From positions 2,908,744 through 2,972,743 of the forward strand of contig OZ007516.1 in assembly GCA_963931865.1 (NCBI GenBank): a DNA stretch of 64,000 nucleotides, written 5' to 3'. The translations under genes were made by a program, and so were the position numbers. This DNA is from Axinella damicornis. Taxonomy: Eukaryota > Porifera > Demospongiae > Axinellida > Axinellidae. Each line of letters begins with the position of its first letter. Position 1 is the first letter of the stretch. The notes below the pieces were generated by a model that was not told where the DNA came from, did not search any database, and worked only from the letters and a program-made list of their open reading frames with translations. Positions 23,514 to 35,500 of the stretch are shown one piece after another.

Positions 23514-26500
23514 CTTAAGGTGGCAATCTCCTACTGGTCATTACAAGGGGCATGACAGCTCACCTTCAATGTTGACCACTACTTTGTGGGAAATAGCCAT
23601 CCTTGGGTGAAAGGTGTCTGGGTCACTTTCAAAACGAATCTGATTGGATGCTTCACAATGGTATAGCCCACGGTGCTGGAGTTGTAGCTCTGGGATGAGA
23701 AGGAAGGGTAGTTGCTGGTTTGGAAGGCGAGTACCATCCTTGTACCAGGTGATGGAGGGCTCAGGGGCTCCTGTGGCAATACAGGTGAGGTTGACTGCAC
23801 TGTAAAGTTTCTGGAAGGTGTCCTGTGGATCAACCTGGATCTCAGGAGCTTGGTCGCGTATCACAGCTGTGTGTGGTGTGTGTGGAGGGGTGGGATGGGG
23901 GGTTGAGGAGATGAATGGGGTGGGAGAACATACTCGTGCAGTTAAGGACAGTTCTGCTTACTACAAGCAACCCTTCTAAGTTTTCATGCATTATGGCTTC
24001 ACATGCGGTTGGCTAAGTAGATAATCAGATGCTGTGAAAGGTCATCACATGATCCTCCTGCAAGAAGAAATAGGGACTGCTAGCTGTCAACGCTTGCTCC
24101 AGTGTTGGTCACTGCTGCTATAGACTCTCCGCATCTCTAGGTAGCTTCTTCACGCTGTTCTGCTTTACGCGTAAAGTTGGTTGTCTGTTTTGTGCCCCAC
24201 AAACGTCTCGCGATCACGTGGCAATGCGTAACTTGCATGTGACTTAATTGCATTACGAGTCTGACCAGGACATGTCGACAATAGGTAATGGCGGAGGACT
24301 GACGAGCACACAAAACGGCTTGATTCGGAAAGGAAAACCTCCTCCCTATGCTTCAAGACCGTCTCGCTGTTTGAAGGTGCATCCTCACCTATCGATTCAG
24401 CCCGTGGGTTTGTTGAAAATGCCTCCTGCCTTCCCGTGGCAGCTCAGAATTCTCCTTGTGGGCGGGGTGAAGCGAAGGATAACCACCGATTACTCCGCTT
24501 GTGCGAGGTAAGGAAAAAACTCCACGGGATAGAAAGCTAATAATCAACCTAAAGAGCGTCCTTAGCGTTTAAAGTTTCGCTCTCAAGGACGTTTTCCTTT
24601 CTGAGTCGGGAGTCTTCCTTAATTCATGGGGCAAAGCGGATCCTGTGTCTCACGTGAGGGAGGGGTGTGGCCATAATGATACTCACAAAAATCTCCAATC
24701 ATTCAGTAACAAGAATATGCTATTTGTTTTCAGTTTAGTCCAATTCCAATGCAGATATACATCAACAAATACTATAGTGTAGGTAGATTTTATGGCCATG
24801 GCTTGTGCTGTCCTTAAGTGCACAGAGTATAATGACAGACTGTGAGATGTGGAAGTACTGGTACTACAGTCTCACGTTGTGTGCAGTTCCTCCCTTTCCA
24901 GTGTTCAGTGCACACACACAGGTAGGAGAGTTCCAGTTGCTCGCATGTACCTCCATTGTGGCAGGGATTTGATGCACAGTAGTCTATGGGCGCTGTGAGG
25001 AACATAAGAATTCCAAGTGCATTATAGAAGTAATATTACAGTATTGTTACTATAGTTATTGTCAAGAGAATACAGTGCATTTCTGTTGCTATGGTAATGA
25101 CAACACTTGTATCTATTTGTTGCCAAGCTGACAGGCTACATCTCAGATCAGTGTCTGAGATTTCACTCACGGTACAAATCAGATGCTATAGAACTGAGGT
25201 GTCATTTGGAAAGTCGAGGCTATACAACAATCTGATATGCATCCTATCGGCATGATGATCAATGGGTACTAATTGCATGTTGCCACAACTGAAGTAGTCA
25301 TTTGGCCTATTTTCTCTCACTCCTATTGACAGTAAGTCTGAATGACTGCATCAGCACAGCTGGCTGTCCAGCTCCATTATCCCCCCTGCAGCTGTAATTT
25401 CCAGAGTCTGAGGGCCGGAGATTGCTGATGGTAAGATTGCTCCGCAGTGCCTGGGGGATACCGGTACGAAAAGGTTCCCCTGAGAGTAGCTGCTGGTCCA
25501 GGTTGAAGCGTGGGTTGAGGCTAGTCTGCAGTAGGGTGCCATTGAAGATCCAGATGATGGTGGGAAGGGGAATACCATCTGCTGTGCAGCTGAAGGAGAT
25601 ACTCTCTCCCTCCTCACGAGAGAAGGAGCCTGGTGATGTGTTCTCCTGGAGGATTGGTTGCACTGGGGGTACAGAGTTTGAATAGTCATCCTTGATGGTC
25701 AGGAATAATCTGCTAGCTCCAGCTCACCATGGATGATGAAGTTGATGGATGCATTGTGGTGACCTGCAGGGTTAACAGCAGAAAGTGTGTAGATCCCACC
25801 ATCGAAGAGGTGAATATTTGTGATAGCAAGGGAGAGCAGATCATCCGAGAGGGAGAACCGTGAACTGGCATTGCTTATGTCAGTGATGCTGGCTATCTGG
25901 TGTGTGGTTGCATTCATATAGCTCCACTGGATGTCTTCTAGTTCAACTGGTGGGTAGTCACGGGAGATGGTGAAGGAGAGGGTGGTGCTTCTTGTGGCAA
26001 CTCCCACTGCTGTTTCCCCACCCACAGCCATGACTGTTGGAGGAACTACAAAAGAGCCATTGAGAATACGTTCATACCTGCAACAGTCAGTCTGGTCAGC
26101 TATAGCTACACATATACACTGCTGGATTGTGAAATCTCAGCCTACCTTGCACTGTTAGTTCAGCAGAAGCATTCTCCCACCCATACGTGTTGGACACGTT
26201 ACATATGTACACTCCCGCATCGTCCAAAGTGACAGTGGCCACAGTGAGAGCTCCAGAGGGAGACACAACGTATCTCGTCCCAGTGATGACCACTTCTCCA
26301 AATCTCCACTCCACCGTAGGCTCTGGGTCCGCCCAAAATGTGCATAAAAATGTGGCTGTTGTTCCTGCCGCAACCACCAGGTCACTTGGGTACTCTGTGA
26401 TACTAGGTGGAGCTGTTGTGTTGGAAGAAATATACATATTTAGCAGATGGCAAAATGTTAACTTTTGACCATCAATAACACAAGCAGTTTGATGAGTACG

Positions 26501-29500
26501 GCATGCTTACCTTGTACATCTAGTGAGATGCTATCGTGACCCTCTCCTGCTGCAGTGCTGGCCACCAGTGTGTATAGCCCCTCATCTGCAAGTACCAGAT
26601 TCGTTAGGTTCACCGACAGCAGGTCATGAGAGAACACAGCTTGAGGGTTCTCAAGTGGGGAGGAGTTGAGGAACCACTGGAGGTTGGCAGGAGTGACTTG
26701 TGGTGCTGCCCTTGTGATGGTGAACCTCAGAACCCGCCACGTTCCTATCAGTCCCACCACTCGGCTCTGTCCCACAGCCTCCACAGCTGGGGGGACTGCA
26801 GCAGAGAAAGAAACCGTGCCTTAACCCTTTAAGCCCCATTGACGTCTATAGGCGTCATTTAGACCCTATGCACTTGTTGGGCTTCTCGTCAGTCCAAAAA
26901 GAGACCAAAAAGGCTTCAGAGGGCCTAGGGACGACTTTGAGGGCCAAACTAAAAAATTTGGTCAGATTTCGGCGCGCCTCCCCTACTAAACGTACAAGCG
27001 GGGGGGTATCGAAAGGGGGGGCTGTGCCCCCCCTTCGCCTGTTTTTTGGCGTTTTTTGATTTTAATGAGATTCATTGACCCGAGAATTTTTGATTCTAAT
27101 GATATTCATAGACCCCACCCAGGGCCTCAAGAAAACCTGCAAATTGGTGGTGTAAGGTGTGCCATCAGTCAGATCTGGCCCAAGTTTAGGGAAATGCTGG
27201 GCGAAAATCCGGCTGACATCCACCTTTGACCTCCGATTGCTGGGCTTGTGGGGGTCATGAATATCATTAACGGTATTGCCAGAGGGGTCTCTCCATGTGT
27301 GCGGGCCCCACCAAGTTTGGCTGCTGAGGAGCGAATGCTGTGGGAGAGGAGTACCTACGAAAGTGGTGTGCGCTGAATGCATGAAAATGTGTTGTCTTGG
27401 TGGGAAGAATTCGGTGGTTAAAGGGTTAAAATTGTTCTTAATTGAACGTTAATTCTTCTCACCTCTGATGATCAGTTCAACTGTTGCAGTGTCCTGAGCA
27501 CCAACCAGGTTTGCAACTCTGTTCTCTGCAAGGCAAGTGTAGATCATTTCATTGGACTGTTGTACGCTGGATATTGCAAGGGTAGACACCACCACCAAGC
27601 CATTGTGTAAACTGCCGGTGAAATTGATGGTCAGTCCTCCTCCTGGCACTATTATAGAACCACTTCCATCAGTCCAAGTGACATTGGGGGTAGGGATACC
27701 AAATGCCTCGCACACAAGAGTAACAGCCTCCGTTTCATTTATTATCACCTGAGACATCAATACTGAAACATTTGATGGGTCTGTATAGAGAGATACAAAT
27801 ATAAAGACTGGTCAATCATCAATACATTAAGATTTTAACCGTGTGACTGTCTGTCCGTGTGTAACGGAAGTGGGATGTTCGTGGGGCGGGACTAGACTAT
27901 AATGACGCGCGACCTTAGTACTTCAATTTACTGAGAACTTCGAACTCTGCGTAGAATGTTTGAGAATAGTGGACATGGGTGGAATCTTCCAGAACAGCTG
28001 GCAGGGAGCAGCAGCCGAAGCGGATGCAATCGGGGAGCAGCAGTTAATTGAAGCGGTCGCAATCGGGGAGCAGCAGACGAAGTGGACGACATCGGGGGGC
28101 ACAGTTGAAGCGGATGCAATCAGGGAGCAGCAGCCGAAGCCGATGCAATCAGGAAGCAATTGGCAATCGAGAGCAGCATGCAGCTGAAGTGGACGCAAGC
28201 CGGGAGCTCAGCGCTGCAGCAGCAGTTGAAACGGATCGATGCAATCGTGCGGGGAGCAGCAGCTGAAGTGGACGCAATCGGGGAGCAGCAGCTCTGCATA
28301 GAGTTATCCGGCACCAGATTACTTACGTAGGCGAACAAGGGGGAAGTAGCTGAGCGAGCGAAGCTACTTGTAACTATTAAGATCCTAATTACATTATTAT
28401 GACCCAAACATTTGTTTAACGTGTTACAAGTTGGCGGTAGACATATAGCCAGTTTAGCATCCTACTAGCACACCAAGCTTAGTCATGCATGTGTTTTGAT
28501 ATGCAAATGACCTTCAAACCTACCTTCAATACTACTCATAGCTAGAAAGCAGCATCCTATGAAAGGGTTTAGTATTACATATACATTATTAGTATTACAT
28601 TAATATACATGTTATGGTCACAGTATTGTCCAGCCTCGTTCCCAGGCCGTTTTGGGAGGGAGAAACGGCCTGGCAACTTCCGTGAGTTCAAACTGTATGC
28701 GGACGTAATGTCATGGCAATTGCATACCTCATTCAAGCAGTGAAGTCCACGTGATGCTTCTGATATTTTCACCGGCTGAGAACGGTCCTTTCCTGCTCGT
28801 GGAAGCAACTGTTTGTGCAGGTTCTGCGACAGAAGGCAAGTCGAAGACGAACGAACAAAAGTCATCGTGCAGAGCACCTACACTAGCACGATCAAACGAT
28901 CAACTATTGTGATGAATGGCGACGTTTCAACGCATGTTGCAATTCGTTTTACTGATGTCATGTGGCAGCGATCTGAAATCTGATTGGGTCCTCCAACTCT
29001 CTGGCAGCGGAAGTAACAGTTTGAACTTGCGGAAGTTGCCAGGCCGTATCTCCCTCCCAAAACGGCCTGGGAACGAGGCTAGGTATTGTCCAGCTTGCCC
29101 TAACATGCAACAGGAAAATGGAGTACCAATAATCACTCACATTGAATATCCAGGTATGCCACACTTGACAGGTCGCTTTGAGCGAGAGCATTGCTTGCCC
29201 TGCATCGGAACCTCCCAGCATCTGCCAGTGTTAATTCCCTCATCGATATCACACTCCAGTAGGTGAGACTCTCTTGAAACGTATCAAAGGTCACCCTTCC
29301 ACCCTCTTCATCCAGAACCTCTTCACCTCTCATCCACACAATCATTGGTACTGGGAAGCCAACTGCACTGCAGTTGAAGGTAGCATTGCCACCAGCCACA
29401 CCCACCATACTCATAGGATTGTCAGTGATGTAGGGAGTTACTGAGGAAGAAAGGAAAATGCAGTTTGATCTTTCCAACACTTTTTCTTACTGCATTCCAA

Positions 29501-32500
29501 TTGGTGAACAAAAAAAAGACAGCACACAAATGATCAGTTCCTGCTGCACATTCCTGGACCTACCTAGCACATAGAGTGTAAAGTCTTGAGTGGCATTTTG
29601 CTGCACCTGATTGACATTAGAAGCCATGCAAGCATACAAACCAGTGTCACTGCCATTTGTATTGAAGGTCAGGGTACGCTCCACTTGATAAATATTTCCA
29701 GAAGGAGTCGGTACCAGCATTTGAGATGGCTCGCTCAGCATCAAACGCAGATGAGTATTGACCAGGTTCTGACCACTGCCTGTCTCCTCTGGTGTCAGGA
29801 CCAGGTTCTGACCACTGCCTGCCTCCTCTGGTGTCAGAAGCATGTCTCCTCTGAACCACTGAATGGTTGGTGGAGGGATACCAGTGGCAATACATTCAAA
29901 TGTCACTGGTTCAGTTACATTCACAACATATCCAGTGAAACTCTCACTTGGGAAGGTGATCTCAGGGATAACTGTGAAGAGAGAGGATGGCGAACAAATT
30001 AAAGTTGGTGTTGAACCGTAAACTACTGGCCCATACAACTAGAGTAGCAATGATTCATACATTTAGTAAAAAGCTCCAGAATGCCAGTGAAATGGCCAGG
30101 TAATGTACTGTGAGTTCAGCAATTGTAGTAACCTGCCAAGCGGCATATGTAGCAATGCAGGTAGCAGTACCATGCAATTTATAGATGGACACTTACCATG
30201 TATTGTGAGTTCAGCAGTTGCAGTAGCATGGCCAGCAGCATTAGTAGCTATGCACACATACCCACCAGCATGAGAAGGGTCAGCCATTATGATGGTCAAA
30301 GTACTCAGAATGCCATTCTCTCCAAGAATAGCATAATGAATATCAACTATGTCTGGTTGTTCTGTTAACAGGTTTCCCATCTTCCACCATGTGATCTGTG
30401 GCCTGGGTCGTGCAGTGGTGTTGCAGAGGAAGGTGGCTGACTGAGGCTGCACCACTGTCAGGTTCTCTGGAGGCTCAAGGATGGTGGGAGCAACTAGAAG
30501 GGAGAAAAAAAAAATCTACATAGCTACGTATTTGCCAGATGAAAGCAGAAGAAAGTTACCTCTCACAAAGAGCTCAAAGTTTTGCATGTCTGTCAGATCA
30601 ACAGCATTCCCATTGGAGGCTACACAGGTGTAAATACCAGAGTCATCATCCATGGTGTTGGCCAGGGTCAGGTTACGACTGACAAGGAAGATATCTCCAT
30701 CAGTTGAGCGGATTTCCTCACTATGATTACTGAGAGTGACTCGTGTGTTTCTTCGGTCAAATGGCAGTCCGTTTCTCAGCCAGGTGATCTCAGGTTGTGG
30801 GATACCAGTAGCCAAGCAGGTAAAGGTCACTGAGTCAGTTTCATTCACAGCATAGGTGAAGTTTGTTGGTGGGAATGCAATAGTCGGAACAACTGCACAA
30901 TAAACAAAATTGTGTACAATAACTGCATAACGCGCAACTACGGTATGCAACTTATATTCCCTGCAAATAGGACCACCATGTGTGCCCAAAAATGGACAGG
31001 TGTCAGGAGCTACACGTTCTCACAAGCTTGTGCACATATAGCTATCAGGAAACCATAAAATTGTGCACTGGAATGTTAATAATGCAGTGGCTTAATTAAC
31101 CCAAATTGTAAAAGCATCATCAGACTTTCAGTTTGTGATGTCACTTCATGTAATGTCCTTTAGTTGTGTGATGTCATTTCTGGTAATGTCCTTCAGTTTG
31201 TGATGTCACTTCTGGTAATGTCCTTCAGTTGTGATGTCACTTCTCGTAATGTCCTTGGACCTTGGAAGATAGGCTCTGCACTGGCAGAAAGGGTGGGACG
31301 AGACAAGGGGATGTGGGCAGGGGGTGAAATGGTATGGCCATGTCTGGGTTTAGCTATGGAAACCCTGACTCAGAGCTGCATGGGTGGGCCATTTCTCTTG
31401 CTCCAAGCATATAAACGGGCTTAAAAAGAACAGTGTTCTCATCACTAACTCCAGCCAATTTTGCTAGAGCATATTAGAATTTAATAATGGGTGTAGTTAG
31501 AGTCACAAATGTACTTAGTATGGTTGAGTGCTATCCTGTGTGTAGTTTGGAGCACAAACTCGAGAATTGGATCTAGGGTCATTCCAAGTAAACTACAGAT
31601 GACAAATCTCCAAGGTAATCGGCTAAGAGTTATGTAGCATAATCATTATTGTTTGGTCTATAGAAGCACAAATCTACAAGGCTGAACTTACGTTGTTCAC
31701 AGCTCCTGCCATAATACCCCTCTGTGCAAGCACAGGACCCATCCACCACATCACATGTCCCTCCATTCTGACAAGGATTGCTAGCACACTCATCAATTAT
31801 ATTTGTTTCACAGTTGCTTCCAGTATAGCCTGCTTCACAATGACATGAGTAACTGTTCAGCCCGTCTATGCATGTGCCTCCATTCTGGCATTCGTTTGAG
31901 GCACAATTATCAACATCCTCTTCACAGTTGGGACCAGTATAACCTAGTGCACATGTGCAAGTGTAACTGTTCGTTCCATCTGAACAAGACCCTCCATTCT
32001 GACATGGATCTGAAGCACAGTCATCGATATTGATAGAGCAGTGCTGTCCAGTAAACCCTAGTGCACAGGCGCACGTGAAACTGTTCAAACCATCGACACA
32101 GGTTCCTCCATTCTGGCATTGGTTCAACGCACAGTCGTCAATATTTATTGAGCAGTTTGAGCCTGTGTGGCCTGGAATACAGACACAAGTGAAATTGTTG
32201 ATGCCATCCACACACGAGCCTCCATTCAGGCATGGGTTCTGAGCACAATCGTCAATATTGGTACTGCAGGTTTGATCGGTAAACCCTGGCAGGCACTGAC
32301 AGGTGTACTGGTTAACACCATCAACACAGGTTGCCCCATTAGAACAGGGGATTGGGTTGCAGTCATTTATGTTCATATCACATGTCATTCCAGTAAAACC
32401 AGCTGCACATTCACAACTAAACTCATTCACATGGTCAATGCATGTGCCACCATTCTCACATGGATTCGAAACACATTCATCAATGTTCACAGAGCAGTTT

Positions 32501-35500
32501 GCACCTGTGTGGCCCAGTAGGCAAGTACATGTATAGCTGTTGAGCCCATCAACACATGTGCCACCATTCAGACATGGGGCAGAGTCACAGTCATCGATAT
32601 CAATGGAGCAGTCATGGCCGGTGATCCCAGCTGGACACTGGCAAGTGAAGCTGTTTACTCTGTCCACACATGTAGCGTTATTCTGGCAGGGGGCTGGCTC
32701 ACACTCATCAATGTTATCTCTACAGTCTGCACCAGTGTAGCCCAATACACAGTCACAAGTATAGCCATCTATCATGTCCGAACAACTCCCTCCATTCTGA
32801 CAAGGATCTCCAGCACATTCATCTATGTTTGTGAAACAGTCTAGTCCAGTGAACCCTGGTGCACACAAACATGTGAAACCGTTTACACCATCTACACAAG
32901 TGCCTCCATTCTGGCATGGATCTGGAGAACAGTCATCAATGTTGATAGAGCAGTCTGATCCTGTGTGGTCTGAGATGCATAGACAAGTATAACCGTTGAT
33001 CATATCTTGGCAAGTCCCTCCGTTCTGGCAGGGGCCAGACTCACATTCATTGATCTCATTGGAACAGTTATCGTCGGTGTAACCGGGAGCACACAGGCAT
33101 GAATAGCCATTCACTTGATCTGTACATGTAGCGCCATTCTGGCATGGATTTGGTGAACACTCGTCTATGTTCACAGAACAGTTATCTCCAGTAAAACCAG
33201 GTGTACAAAGGCAAGTATAGCCGTTTACCATGTCTATGCATGTTCCTCCATTTTGACATGGATCTGAAGCACATTCATCGATCTTGACATTGCAATTCGA
33301 TCCCGTGTGGCCAGGTAGGCAAACGCATGTGTAGCTGTTGATTCCATCTGTACATCTTCCACCATTCTGGCAAGGATTCGGTTCACACTCATTGATATCA
33401 GTGGAGCAGTTTTCACTGCTGTAACCAGGCGGGCACTGACAACTATAACCATCTACCATGTCTGTACATGTACCACCGTTCTGACAAGGATTGCTAGCAC
33501 ACTCATCAATGTCTACTTCACAGTTGCTTCCAGTATAGCCTGCTTCACACTGACAGGAGTAACTGTTCAGTCCGTCTATGCATGTGCCTCCATTCTGGCA
33601 TCCGTTTGAGGCACAATTATCAACATCCTCTTCACAGTTGGGACCAGTATAACCTAGTGCACATGTGCAAGTGTAACTGTTCATTCCATCTGAACAAGAC
33701 CCTCCATTCTGACATGGATCTGAAACACAGTCATCGATATTGATAGAGCAGTTCTGTTCAGTAAACCCAGGTACACAGGCGCACATGAAACTGTTCAAAC
33801 CATCCACACAGGTTCCTCCATTCTGGCACTGGTTCAATGCACAGTCGTCAATATTTATTGAGCAGTTTGAGCCTGTGTGGCCTGGAATACAGACACAAGT
33901 GAAATTGTTGATGCCATCCATACACGAGCCTCCATTCAGGCATGTGTTCTCAGCACAATCGTCAATGTTGGTACTGCAGGTTTGATCGGTAAACCCTGGC
34001 AGGCACTGACAGGTGTACTGGTTGACACCATCGACACAGGTTGCCCCATTAGAACAGGGGTACGGGTTGCAGTCGTTTATGTTCATATCACATGTCATTC
34101 CAGTAAAACCAGCTGCACATTCACAACTAAACTCATTCACATGGTCAATGCATGAGCCACCATTCTCACATGGATCTGAACTACATTCATTGATATCAGT
34201 GGAGCAGTTCTGTTCAGTAAACCCAGGTGCACAGACACAAGTGAAACTGTTCAAACCATCCACACAGGTTCCTCCATTCTGGCATTGGTTCAACGCACAG
34301 TCGTCAATATTGATTGAGCAGTTTGACCCTGTGTGGCCTGGAATACAGATACAACTGACGTTGTTGATACCATCCACACATGTACCTCCATTCAGGCATT
34401 GATTCTCAGTGCAATCATTAATGTTGGTACTGCAGGTTGGATCAGTAAACCCTGGCAGACATTGACAGGTGTACTGATTAACACCATCGACACAGGTTGC
34501 CCCATTAGCACAGGGATATGGGTTGCAGTCATCATTGTCAATTAAACAATCACTTCCTGTAAACCCCAGGACACAGATGCAGCTATAATCATCTATTTCA
34601 TCTATGCATGTGCCACCGTTCCCACATGGATTTGAAACACAATCGTCAACGTTGATAGAGCTGTTTACACCTGTGTGGCCAGGATAGGATGCATAGACAA
34701 GTAAGCCAAAAAAATGACAATCTTTACTACAAAGCCCACATACTGTGTTCACCACTAAAATGCATGCATGTACACAGCACAACAGGGCAAAAGTTATGAT
34801 ACATGCCCGGTATATAATTATAGCGAAATAGTTTCGCGAATTCATGGTCCAAACGCCACACCCACACAATGGGCGTGCATGTTGTGTACTGTGCTCGAAA
34901 ACTCCCGTGCGCACTGAACTTGACTCACTAGCTCAGCTTTCGTTTTCAGATACTGGGCGATCCCCTGACCTTCGAGCTGGCAGCTTCAGTATTGGCAGCA
35001 GATATCCGGCGCACACAATGGTACCTCTTGGGAGAGCTCTACATGTGGATCCGCAGCTTCCACTTCGACTACTGTCCATCCTCACTCTTGAAGTACACAA
35101 ATAGAGCCATCTAGCCGTCACGGGCGTACGTTGGAATACTGTCATGTACGTACGGAAGCCGAGAGTGGCCATCGTATTACACGTTTTTTTTTGTTTTTTT
35201 TTTCTGATAGCATAAATTATGTGTAATAGGTGAACATATGAAGTGACTGATTTATATAAAATAAGTATTACACTTTCACGTTCCTGATTCTTGAATTGTT
35301 ATAGTATTACAGCCGATTGTACTACTCAGTAACAACATTTCATTTTCCTGAATCACGTTCCTGAATCACGTTCTACATACGAATTACTGTAGAGTACGTA
35401 TTAAGCGCCCAGGGTTTGGGGACAATAGAACGCCGCTGAACAGGGGGGTGGGCGCTAGATGCGTACTCAGACTACTTAGGCATGTAGTATCCGCCCACCC

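Noticed and set aside
31164..31424. Plus-strand ORF over the gatgtcac repeats
   Set aside because: It is caused by the short tandem repeat; no homology and it lies in an intron.
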